Source: Euglena gracilis (Eukaryota > Euglenida > Euglenophyceae > Euglenales). From it: 64,000 nt of DNA. The translations under genes were made by a program, and so were the position numbers. Shown in pieces: positions 1 to 9,851 of this stretch (positions within the stretch are counted from its first letter, which is position 1; each line of letters starts with the position of its first letter). The notes under the pieces were generated by a model. It saw nothing but the letters and a program-made list of their open reading frames with translations. It was not told where the DNA came from and searched no databases. The stretch is from positions 37,681,703 to 37,745,702 of the forward strand of contig CP154954.1 in NCBI GenBank assembly GCA_039621445.1. Direction: 5' to 3'.

Positions 1-714
1 AGCAACTGGATATCAGTTCTACCATGGTCTTTGTTTTATATCAATACCCTACCAGGGTTGGTTTTACCTCACTCCCCCTATAAATTAGATTTCGGACGGG
101 ACCCTCCGGCCATAGGGGATGTCCCTTCGGAGAGACCCGCCCGAACGAGTGTCAGTTGCGAGACCTGGTTTGCAAAAGTAGAAAATCTACGTTCTGCAGT
201 CCAGAAGCGCGTGACTGATATTCATGCAACCAAACGGAAATCGTTTTTGCAGAATTTCAAGTCACCTGTGTATAGCCCCGGTGACCGCGTGTGGGTGCGG
301 AATATCCGTACTCGCATGCAGTCTTCCAAGCTGGACCCCCTCTGGCTCGGCCCCTGTGAAATCCTAGAAAGACTAGGTACCAGCGGGCGTTACAAGGTTG
401 CATTACCGAATGGTGTTGAGGACGTTCATATGGACGACTTCAAACCATACCTGTCGCCACCGGATGGGAAACCCATCCCGTGTCTGCACTTCAAACCCCG
501 ATCCAGATAACCTGAGACGGACGACTTTGTAGTCGATAAAACTATCGATCACAAAATCGACAAAGGTATGCACCTTTGGAAGGTCCGCTGGAGAGGGTAT
601 GGGCGCGAGGAGGACACTTGGGAGCCAGCAACCAGTTTTCTTGGGTATGTCCAACAGGATTGGAAACTGTGGAACAAGAAGCATAATATTGATGTTTCCA
701 TGACAAGTTTTTGA
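1..714 (+). pseudogene. pol: E1 integrase C-terminal part and chromodomain (Ty3/gypsy chromovirus pol, 5' truncated by window)
   Basis: The frame is open from base 1, so pol continues off the left edge. It begins within the catalytic core region (NTLPGLVLPHSPYK, FGRDPPAIGD) and continues through the SH3-like integrase C-terminal region (SPGDRVWVRN, LWLGPCEILERLG). It ends in a chromodomain (DDFVVDK, WKVRWRGYG, EEDTWEP). An in-frame TAA at 508-510 separates integrase from chromodomain; reading continues in the same frame to TGA at 712-714. The chromodomain is expected to guide integration to particular chromatin. Two other copies in the window (28.9-29.4 kb and the complement of 50.5-51.3 kb) align along the whole length. 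The family assignment is firm; whether this copy works is doubtful. Confidence 0.9.
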
Positions 715-764
715 GAACGCATGGGAAACCCATGTTGTTTTCTCTTCTTTTATCATTGATTCTT

Positions 765-784
765 ATCATTCTTTCTTTCCGCAG
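765..784 (+). promoter_or_regulatory. Splice-acceptor-like site upstream of ORF3 (E1)
   Basis: A pyrimidine-rich stretch ends in CCGCAG at 779-784, just after the pol stop and before ORF3. The same arrangement (pyrimidine tract, then CAG) occurs at the matching place in E4 (AG at 29,451-29,452) and in E8 on the minus strand (AG complementary to 50,485-50,486). This suggests that ORF3 is expressed from a spliced subgenomic RNA, as env genes are. That is inference from conservation. Confidence 0.5.
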
Positions 785-875
785 ACTTTTTAACAAATAA
801 TACTCAAGCGGTTACCCTCACACACCTTACAACCAACAACCGCAACATCCCACCGTACCGACCCCGGGCTGTATC

Positions 876-1163
876 ATGCTGCCCGGTGGAAGGGAGCCAG
901 GCGGAGGACCGCCTTACCACCCCACCACTCACCCTCAACCTGACCAGTATGCGTACCGATACGGTACGCAGCCACCTGCACGGACTGCGGCTCAGGGAAA
1001 CCCTGAAGCCAGCAGCAGTGGCAGGATGACCCAGATGCCCGCGGAAGCGCGGCCATCTCAGTCATCAGGCTCTCGTCGCCTCCCACCGTATGCGGGTGTG
1101 ATGATCCACCGCACGGCGGAGACGATGAGCCGGGTTATGCAAACCCGGCACCAGACCACCTAA
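876..1163 (+). pseudogene. ORF3 N-terminal segment (E1)
   Basis: This 95-codon frame is rich in Pro, Gly and Gln (LPGGREPGGGPPYHP, then RLPPYAGVMIHRTAET). It matches the start of ORF3 in E8 (complement of 50,107-50,472), where the frame opens with an ATG just after the acceptor-like site; here that codon is ATA. The phrase LPPYAG is also found in E4 (29.8 kb), so this is a conserved start rather than chance. The frame is lost near 1,150-1,260 and picked up again by the next entry. No known family is recognised. Confidence 0.6.
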
Positions 1164-1259
1164 CCCAGGCATTGTGGGATGACCACTGCCGTAAAATTTT
1201 GACTATCGCGAATACCCCTCCAGCCCTGTGGTGTATGTGCGCCCAGGCGACGATGACCG

Positions 1260-3350
1260 GTGTATTACACCGAACCGGACGCGTCGGGATTCGCGGCAGA
1301 CATTACCATGCGTGACCTGGGCGTGGAAGTCCCGCCACAGGTCGCACGGCAAGTACCACCAGTTGGCACTTACACCGCACATTTTCGTGCTCACTCCCCC
1401 GGATTACCCGAGGAAGAGACAGTGGAAGCACCTGTCCAGAGTGAACACCCACGTGTGAAAGAAAGTATTTTTCGATCACCTGAGCGCATGCCCTGGCGGG
1501 ATTATCCTGCGCAGGAGCATGTGTCTCAGTATACCGTCTCTGGGGACTACCCCCAGGAGGCGCCAATGCCACGGGATCAGTACGTATATCCACCTCAACC
1601 CCACCCAACCATACCTGACCCTATCCCACGACGTCCTGCGGAGGGAAACCCTCCTCCGACGTCTGACACTGCCCGAAGCGCTCGTCCGCGGGAAGCCGCG
1701 GCAGCGCCTCGTGCGGCACCAGTTCCCCAGGTACGGGATGAACCCGTTAACCTGTGGACTGGCCGGCCGTTTGAGACTGAGGAGGAGCGTCAACAGTATG
1801 AATATGCTGTGACGATCCAACGACAAATCGCACGTCGCCCCCCTGTTTCCGCTGGCCAGGGATACCCTGCCCGGGCGGAAATGACACGGGAAGAGCGCCA
1901 GCAGTATGATGCTGCTGTGTCGGCTCTCACAGGAGTCCCAGCTCCATCACGATCAAGTCAACCAGCGCGACAGCAGGACGTTGCTGTGGCGGAAGCGCCT
2001 CCAGCACGGCCCACAAGCTCTGCCGCCGGCAAGCGTGACCGCGGCCCGGAAAATCTCACGCCGCAGCCACAGCGCCGCTCGCCGAGGTCGGAAAATACGC
2101 CCGCGGCGATGCACGTCGACGCTGAGGAGGAAGCTCTGCCAGCGCCAGACGTGACGGCAGAACGGACACGTCGGGAAACCCGAACATCCCCAGTCGCACC
2201 AGTTTACTCGAATCGTGGTGACGCTGAGCAGGAATTTGCTCGAACGCCAAGCACGGAATCCGTGACTTACCCTGTGTTTACGCCAGAAGACCCAGAATAC
2301 TGGGATTACTGGGCAACATTCGATTGGCTGTCTAACACAAAGGGTAAGGGTAAAGGTAAGGGCAAGGGTAAGGGGAAAGGAAAAGGCCAGGAGAAAGGTG
2401 GGAAAGCCCCACCTGGCAAAGGCGGAAAAGCCGCTTGGCCAACTCCAGGCAAAGGCGGAAAATCTGCCGGACCCCCAGAAGGCAAGGGCGGAAAAGCCGC
2501 CGAACCTTCGAAAACGAAGGACGATGACGTTACTGTAGTATTCACCTACCTGCAGGAGACCTGGCCGAAAATCGACGAAGATCTCCGGCAGTTTACACAC
2601 GCAAGCAACGTGATCCATCGACCACCGGATGCGGTGCTCGAAGTGGTGCAGAATCGTATGTACGATCACTGCAAACGTTTTTTCTACAGTTCCGAACTTT
2701 ATGCGTTTGAGGCATACCCTCATTCGGATGAAGTTGCACTGGACCGGATGTCCGGTTTCTGGGAGCTGTGGTTCTGGTTGGGATACCCCTGCCAGAACTT
2801 CGGCATCTTTACCGACCGAAACGGTCATACGTATGCCGACTGTTTGGGAACATGTCCTGACGACGACACGTTCGTAGCACAGTTGAAGGAAATCTTCAAC
2901 CACATGTATTCCGTCGGAGCACTGGGAATCCAGTGGAAATATTACCCCCTGCCGGAGAAACTCCAGGCGCAGGCTGCGGTAATGTTCACGCGCAACCTCC
3001 AAGTATACTTGGACAGCATGTATGGCAGACTGTTCAAGGTACTGGATGTGGACCTTGCGTACCCCCAGCGGTACAAACTGGAATGCCAGTTTGCAAAGAA
3101 GTTCACATTGCTGACTTCTGGGGTTTCGGAGAACGCGGAAACCGCCTCCGACTGCCGAAAGAGCCGGCAGCCAGCCGACCAGGAGATTCCTCCTGCATCA
3201 GTGCCGGAATCCCCGGATCGGAACGCAAGACCGAAAGGTGCTGAAACAGCACAGGCAGAAAATATTTCTGTTGCAACAGTACTGGCACCGGGTGTGGATT
3301 ACCTACGTCCTGGAAGTCTACATTTATTTCCTGGAACAGATGACCACTGA
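1260..3350 (+). pseudogene. ORF3 central segment: disordered region, Lys-Gly repeat and conserved core (E1)
   Basis: This is a 696-codon frame beginning on a non-ATG codon because of an upstream frame break. It has three parts. Residues 1-350 are Pro/Arg/Gln-rich and likely disordered, with two EERQQY phrases. Residues about 358-420 are a basic Lys-Gly repeat (KGKGKGKGKG, then GKGGKA units), likely nucleic-acid binding. Residues about 430-630 are a compact conserved core (FWELWFWLGYPCQN, LAYPQRYKLECQF). All three recur in E8 and E4. Relative to E8, one base is missing near 3,092 (TTTGC for TTTTGC), so the last 85 codons here are out of frame. No enzyme motif is visible; function is unknown. 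Confidence 0.7.
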
Positions 3351-3546
3351 TGTGGATATCCACAGGAAGTGGTTACCTCGGGGATCCACCGAGGTGGACG
3401 CCAGACCTCATGACCCAGACCGACGCAGGATGAACCTGCGGCCGGAATGGGAGCAGGCAGAAAGTGGCCTGCGGGATCACCTGGACACCCAGTTCGGGGA
3501 TATCCTCGACTGGAAGGAGTTCGAACCTTTCTTCACAGCACGCGAG
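3238..3546 (+). pseudogene. ORF3 segment before the mini-intron (E1)
   Basis: This restored frame continues the conserved core (IFLLQQYWHRVWITYV, LEVYIYFLEQMTTD) and ends at a GAG codon immediately before GTAAGC. E8 (complement of 47.7-48.5 kb) and E4 (31.2-31.69 kb) have equivalents with the same ending. It is helical and aromatic-rich, with no recognised fold. Confidence 0.6.
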
Positions 3547-3604
3547 GTAAGCCACTCGGTATGCGGTCCCATTGCCTGCTTTCCTGGAAGACACAGGAGG
3601 GCAG
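3547..3604 (+). other. Conserved mini-intron in ORF3 (E1), 58 nt
   Basis: The interval starts GTAAGC after GAG and ends CAG before GGT ATG. Removing it joins the upstream frame to the downstream frame in phase 0; leaving it in shifts the frame. E8 has a 60-nt interval (complement of 47,612-47,671) and E4 a 46-nt interval (31,687-31,732) at the same codon boundary, also GAG|GT...AG and phase 0. Agreement of three copies of different lengths is good evidence for a real spliceosomal intron. Confidence 0.7.
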
Positions 3605-6319
3605 GGTATGGGATGGAACCTTCGATCGCAGTGGGAAGACCTCTGCCTGATCAGCGAGGACGAGCCGCAACCTCCACCCGGAAGCTGGGTGAGAGCGTCG
3701 TGGCCGCCTCCATACCCCAACTCTGACAGGAGTGAAAGTATAAGCTTTTACCGGCTGTCCGATGCACAAGGGTGCTACAGAAGCGGAAAAGACCCGCGCA
3801 CTTCAGTACAACTCCACACAGAGGACTACCCTCCGGAAGCGGAGGAGGAGGAAGAAACGGTCGCTATGGCCGAGGATGAACCTCAGCCAGTGGAACCCCC
3901 GGCACGGGAAACTCGTAGCCCATCGGTAGTGATGCTGGACACTGTGGCAGAAACTGCCCAGCGCCCAGGACCGCCGACTGGTGAAATGACGCCTGTCCCA
4001 CTGTCGCCAGCCTCACTGGGTACGACGGGCAGACCGACTCCTCCGCGGGAAAACCCGCCGGAGACGGTGCCCCACACGCCTGAGGTATTACGCCTCAAGC
4101 CCCCTGTTCCCGGGGAAACCCCGTTAACAGAGGAGTTAAATGAGGAGCCCACCTCAGGTGAGGAACGACGCACCTCGCTAGGCGGACGCGTACTCGGTGG
4201 TTTGCGGTCACTCATCGCAGTTGTCACCCCACGTGGCACTGCGGCCAGTTCTTCCACAGCTGCGGCGGAAGCTGCCCAGCCGACTGAAGACACACATGAC
4301 ACGACAGCCATGGTGGAGGATGAACCTTCCCCAGCGGCGGCGCCACCGCCGCTGTCGGAAGCGACACGGACGGAAGGCGAACAGACAGCAATGGCAGTGG
4401 AGACAACAACAACCGTGCCGGTACAGGATGAACCTGTATCAGCACCGGTAGCGCCAGCCGAGGCACGGGATGAACCCACACCTCAGCGCACATCCATAGC
4501 CACTGCACCAAAGCATCCGGGCACACGGACACCGCCGCCTGAAAAGCAGGCCGAGCGGACGCCCATGCCCCCACCGCAGGCTCAACCAGCGCGAAGTGCG
4601 CAGGGCAAGCCTACATCTACACCATCACCCACGGCTACCCCTGGGAAACCCACGGAAGCTGCGAAGGAACGCGTAGGACGACACTCAGCTCGGGAAACCC
4701 CTGCTGAAGGTCAACGACGCTAGGTGTCGGGGAGAAGACCCCCGTTCCAAGCGTCACCACGCACCTGGGCAAGCAAGCGCGACGCCGATCGGCGGCCCTC
4801 GGATGCTCCGGAAACCGGAAGCCCGAAGGCCCCGGCAAAATCAAAGCCGGGCGCCGCACCTTGTGAGCCCGCACCGAGATCTGGTGATCAGCCCCCACCG
4901 AAAGGCGGTGGTGGTGCTGGCGGCCAGAGTGCTGCATCCTCTTCTCGGGGATTAACCTCGGGACAAGGATTCACGCACGTCACATCATCCGGCTATGGGA
5001 AAACCTCACAGCCGAAACCTTCGTCAAAGGGGCAGGGAAAATCCCGCGCCTCAACAGCCGAGACACCTTCAGAAGACGAAGTTATCATCGACTGGAACGC
5101 GGTCAATCAGGATGACCCTGACATTCATGACCTGAAAAACAGGTACATGATGATCGCACATAAATTGAGAACAAAGCAATGCCTTAACTGGTGGATTGAG
5201 CAACTGTTCTGTCAGGGCCTAAAATGGTACTTTGATCAGAACGTGACCTGGAATTATTACAATTCCAGATCCCCCCGTGTTTTGGCCCAATACTTCGGTG
5301 AGGAATTCCTCATCGACAAAACAATGGGAACCCGTTTTGTGTGGCTTTTCACTGTGTGCCACAAGATGTATAACAGTGCACCTGACCTGGGATTACCCCT
5401 CGTCCATGTGTGCAACCCTGTGGATCGGAAATAGTTCCACAAGGATGTATACATCCCCAAATGTGCCGCCTTGGTATGCGCCAAGTGCGTGGACAGTTGG
5501 ACCCACAAGCACAATTTTAGCTACACCGAGCGAGACGGTACGAATGTACCGATACTCTGCGTCAACTGCCTTCGAGGTACCTTCTAGCAAACTGCGGAAG
5601 GCGCAGTACGCACAATCGTGCCAAGTGCCCAGAAGCCACTGGAGGAATACTCCACCTTGAACAAAAAGTTCAAGGACTTTTTCAAGTACTCCAACCTCAA
5701 GCTGGACGACTACCGCCACACGGGAATGGCCCGTGGGTGGCAGATCGACATTGGGGCGATACGCCTCGCTGCTGAGGAAGCAGGGGTAAGATTACCTTAC
5801 ATCTGGGAGACAGCGGACAGGGAAAAGATATTTTTCCGCCTGTACAAAACCCAGGACCGAAACGGTCGCTGGTGCCTGCCACAATGGCCACCCGAAGAAC
5901 ACGGGATGACCTGGAAAGACTGGCTTGGGGCCGTATTACGACCCCATACAGTCCGCGCGGAATGTGCGTATCACATGCCGATTGACTTCCACCCGGGGAA
6001 TGCCCCGCAGGTGTCAGCCAGTCATCCACGGATGAATCACTTCATCTGGCCAGCCACTCTGCCCAGGAAATTCTGGGAGAAGCAGCAATGGTTCCTCGCG
6101 GAAAGAGCGAGTGCAACCAAGCACACAGTCCCCGAAGGATGGGTTCGGGACTGGGTGGCACCTGATTTCGAATATGAATCGCCAGAAACCTGGCTCGTAG
6201 ATAGGCCACCACCACCACAATTCCAGATGGTCCTTCTGGAAGATCCCTTGGACTCCCGCCATGATTATTGGCGGCTGGAACGGATGTACTGCCGAAACGG
6301 CATTACCAGGCTCATGTAA
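3605..6319 (+). pseudogene. ORF3 C-terminal half: Pro/Thr-rich linker, zinc-ribbon-like motif and conserved tail (E1)
   Basis: One reading frame runs for 2.7 kb without an indel, ending in TAA at 6,317-6,319, but carries three in-frame TAG codons (4,721, 5,432 and 5,585). In E8 the matching codons are TCG, TTG and TGG. The first half is acidic and Pro/Thr-rich with repeated DEPQP/MVEDEP phrases, probably disordered. The second half is folded-looking: WNAVNQDDPDIHDLKNRY, then a CxxC-x23-CxxC pair (Cys at 5,477, 5,486, 5,558 and 5,567) with two His between, then a Trp-rich tail (PEGWVRDWVAPDFEYE). The cysteine pattern suggests zinc binding. The tail is conserved in E8 but missing from E4. Function is unknown. 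Confidence 0.7.
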
Positions 6320-7203
6320 GGTAAGTGCCTTCATGGAGCCCGGACATCCATATACTATACAAATATATATACATTGGTAGCGGAAATCGCTGAACAGCCC
6401 TGGGATGAACCTGGGTCTGTGTCACTCTACGCTCTGGATGGAAGCATCCGAGAGCCCACCCCCCCCCCCGCCACGAGCCCCCCTCTGCCAATGGCCATCC
6501 GGACGGAAACCGTCTGCAAGAGGTAATCGCCTCTTATTGCGTCGTGAAGGAGCTACTGCTGTGAAGACCTTGGCAGCCGGGAAGCCTGGCAAGCCGCTAA
6601 GTGACGCACAGCACACAGCGCGCACGCCGCAAAAATAGGCCAACTTGTCACTTTTCGGCCCTAAGGCCCTTAAGGCTGCCAGACAGCAAAAATTCTGTTC
6701 TGGCCTAAGCCAGCCTCCCTCTCCACCCAACTTTCCCCCCACCCCCGCAAAGCTGTCGCCGGCAGTCGGTTTTGTATGTAGGCTTTTGTTTCCTAGTGCG
6801 GATATGACCGCCTAGGAGCCCTATCCGAGTATGACCAGGATAGGAGTTTGCCCCCCCTTCCACACCTCTCCCCGCAGGTTTTCAGCGAATCGCTTGACCA
6901 ACCCCGCGTGCCTTTGGCACACCCAAAGCGGGTGGATGGGACACTTTGTCAGGAAACTTGCCAAGCCCCGTTTCCCACAGTGGGCTTTTTCACACCCCAC
7001 CTAAGTCGAAACGGCTGATAGGTAACCGCGAAACGCGGCTAACCTTTTGCGCGTTTTTGGGCTTTGGGTGGATGCCACTGTGCGGAAAGGAGAGACACCG
7101 AATGGAGAAGTGAACCCCACCTAGGGCAGCGTCAGATATCCTGACTGGACCTGGGAAACCCTGGTCCATGAAGGAAATCGGGCGGAGCCCTGGGAGGGGG
7201 ATG
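6320..7203 (+). other. E1 region between ORF3 and 3' LTR
   Basis: This is about 0.9 kb with no convincing coding frame. It begins with a strong donor-like AAG|GTAAGT at 6,318-6,326, includes a C-rich run near 6,460, and matches the complement of 44,046-44,940 in E8 almost throughout. It is therefore part of the element, probably 3' untranslated sequence, and ends in the polypurine tract. Confidence 0.65.
7192..7200 (+). promoter_or_regulatory. Polypurine tract of E1
   Basis: GGGAGGGGG lies just before the LTR start. Such a tract primes plus-strand DNA synthesis in LTR retrotransposons. The same tract is next to the E8 3' LTR (complement of 44,049-44,057) and the E6 LTR (complement of 40,992-41,001). 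Confidence 0.75.
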
Positions 7204-7627
7204 TGTACCAGGCACGTCCCAGCTCTGTAGGATATCTGCAGAGTGGGTTCTGTGACGGTGGCACCACTGTTGAAATCCACAGCTGGTAGGATCGTGGCAG
7301 ACCCCTCTGGGATCTGCCCCTGGACACGTCAGCACTTTTCTCTCCTTCCCCCACAGGTGGTATTCTTTACTCTCACAATCTCAAAGTTTGACCATTGGTT
7401 TTGTCAGAGGGAAAAACCCTCGGAACAGTCGAACTTGATCTCAGAAGAAACTTCTGAATCTTTGCTTTGTGCTTTGCTTCTTGGGGAGTTGGGAAGAAAA
7501 GGGGAAAACCAGTTTTCGTTACTCCAAAGACTTTTCCCTACCATAAGTAGGCTGCGCACCAAGGCGAAAGCGAAAGGCTTTTACAGAAAGTTCCAAAAAG
7601 GGGAAAAGGGGAAGCTTTGGACGTACA
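7204..7627 (+). repeat. 3' LTR of E1
   Basis: The 424-bp LTR starts TGTACCAGG and ends GGACGTACA, giving TGTAC...GTACA inverted ends. It is closely similar to the two E8 LTRs. It contains a pyrimidine tract and CAG|GTGGTATTC at about 7,333-7,358, which is shared by every family A LTR in the window. If the preceding TG is included, the start is 7,202. Confidence 0.88.
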
Positions 7628-8270
7628 TTGGCTGGGCTTAATTCAATTTTTCACGATCTCCTCAAATACGAGTACCGTGCAGAGTTACAGCGATCCGTTT
7701 GCACCGCTGGACGGCTCATTGAAAGAGCTTTCGAATGAGGGGTAACATGGCCTATCAGCCAGCTACAGGCGCTGAGATACGTCTTTGATCTTTGGCCTGT
7801 GTCAGTGAGCTTTTGATATAAGCTCCCATAATTTTTTCTACAAAGGCAACTTTTGGTTTCTATCTCATAGGCACTACTACATACAGTCAAAACCTAATGG
7901 CACGAGGTGCCAGAAATTTTGAAGCTTTTGCGGTGGTTTTGAGGCTATGCCAAAGTGACACTTATGCAAATCTGCATAAAACTAGCCTATTTGGCTTGTT
8001 TTGGCCAATTCAGCCACTTTCAGCCATGTAATATGGCTTTTTGTGCCATTTTTTTGAGGTCCTATGGACTTTTCACTTTATAACTTTATAATATGGATTT
8101 GTGGGACCTTTGGTCCTTTTGGTCCTTGCATTTTGTGCAAATTGGTCCTATGGACCCATGGACCACATGGGTATTGGCCCATAGGCCTTGCACATCATAG
8201 GGTGTATTGGTCACATAGACCTAAGGCTAAGTGGTCAAGTCCACAAAAATGCATGTTTGAATGAATTTTT
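7628..8270. other. Unassigned AT-rich interval
   Basis: This sequence follows the E1 LTR. No coding frame, RNA gene or repeat is recognised. The stretch 8,060-8,240 is low in complexity with many GGTCC/GGCC and ATGG words. It may be older decayed element or host DNA. Confidence 0.4.
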
Positions 8271-8744
8271 TTCATTTTTTTGGGGGGGGCAACTATGTTG
8301 CAGATTTCCTCAAGAAATTCAACTTATTTCCCTATCGGGATTCACTTCTGCAATAAGAAAAAGGCCATTTTGTTCACAAAAATGGCTGTTCTTTACAAAG
8401 CTGTGCAAGTTCATGGGAAAAATGCAGTATTTGCAATGTATCCCAAAAACTTATCACACACCTTGTGTTTTTGCAAATACCTTCGAAGTTGGCGCAATTG
8501 TGCGCTTGAATGATCAAAACACCTTTGGTGTTCGCCAATGTGGCCAACAAGTTCGTGGTCAAAGAAGGGGGGCTGGCTACTTTTGTTGCTTAAGTAAACC
8601 AAATCTGCATTTTGAGCAGGTGGTTTGCAAATAAACAACAAAAGTGCCGTTGTGAAATATGTACACAAACGGGACTTATTCCCAAAAGAATATGGGTGGG
8701 TTGGGCAGATACCCATTTGTAAGATATACGCAATTGTGCGAGAT

Positions 8745-9125
8745 TGGCGCTATGCACGGGTGGGGGGCGGGGGGGGGGGCGCATCTTGTTTGCGGGCTGT
8801 GCAATATGCGCGGGTGTGGAGGTGTGCGCTATGCGCGGTGTGCAAAACAACATGCACGTGATGAGCGCCATGCGCGTGGGGAGCGCAACATGCGCGGGGG
8901 TGTGAGCGGCATAGGCGCGGTGATTGGGGGCGCCATATAGCGCGGGGGTGGCATTATGCGCAAGCTTTGCGCTACGCTTGAGGGTTGGTGGCGTCATAGC
9001 CGCAAAGTCTGTGCTATACGCACTTTGCGCAATATGCGCAGGGAGGCGCCAAAGGCGCGGGGGGTTGTGGTGCCATAGGCGCTTGAGTGGCGGGCGCCAT
9101 AGGCGCGGGTGGTGGTGGTTAGTTT
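8745..9125. repeat. GCGC-rich minisatellite in E2
   Basis: Irregular repetition of words such as GGCGCCATAGGCGCGG and TATGCGC, many of them palindromic. Coding reads through it are composition artefacts. It lies inside the decayed protease/pre-RT part of E2. Confidence 0.65.
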
Positions 9126-9149
9126 GGTTTCAGTTATTTCATTTTGTGT

Positions 9150-9650
9150 TTGGTTGTTGGTTGTGTGGAAATTTCTCCTAGAGTGCACACCTTAGGGGGA
9201 GGTGCTGAGTAGTTGTCCTTGTCGCGCATGTTGGTCTGGAGGGGTGGAGTGTGTAAGAAAAATTGTACGCGAATTTGAGCTGCTGGGGGTGTGCAGGATT
9301 GTCTGCAATCGACAAACCTGGTGGAAAACGAAAAATGAAAGCAGCTGGGCGACTACTCGACACCATTCGAATTTCAGGCCTTAGGGCTTTCGTCTTGGAA
9401 CCCAGTGAAACGTTGGTGGTTAAGCTACTTGTTACCCCTACCGCATGTGGAACGTTTGTGGATATGCGGTGGGTAGGGGGGGCACTTCCTCTTTACCCCG
9501 GGTTGAAAAACGGTGTTGGTGTTGTTGAAAACGGTGTTGCTGCCATCGAAAACGGTATGTAAAAGTGATGATTAGTGGCAGTTTGAGGGGGGGGGAAGAA
9601 TTTTCGGTGTCGTGTGCATTCTTGGAGCGGGAATCCACTCAACCACATGG
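9150..9650 (-). pseudogene. pol: Protease-region remnant of E2
   Basis: The minus strand matches the E8 segment at 54.48-54.85 kb and the E4 plus-strand segment at 24.6-24.9 kb. Shared marks include a GACTCGACACC-like stretch and an AAGCCC-rich stretch. The region lies between the protease active-site domain and RT. No intact frame survives and the DTG motif is not found. Confidence 0.6.
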
Positions 9651-9851
9651 ACATTCATGGGCTATCCAATGATAAACCACAACCGAAAAACACAAAACGG
9701 TCTATATGTCAAAGGTTCGTGAAAATTTTGAGCGGGGACACCAGAAAATCCTTGCACACTGACCAGAAAGGATACTGGGCAGGGGATGACTAGGGTCGCG
9801 ACTCCTGTCGTAGTACCGTCTGTAGTCCGCATCCTTGGAGTTTTGGTTCCT

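Noticed and set aside
1953-3002. 349-codon minus-strand frame opposite ORF3
   Set aside because: The plus-strand ORF3 frame is the one conserved in E4 and E8; the reverse frame is its shadow.
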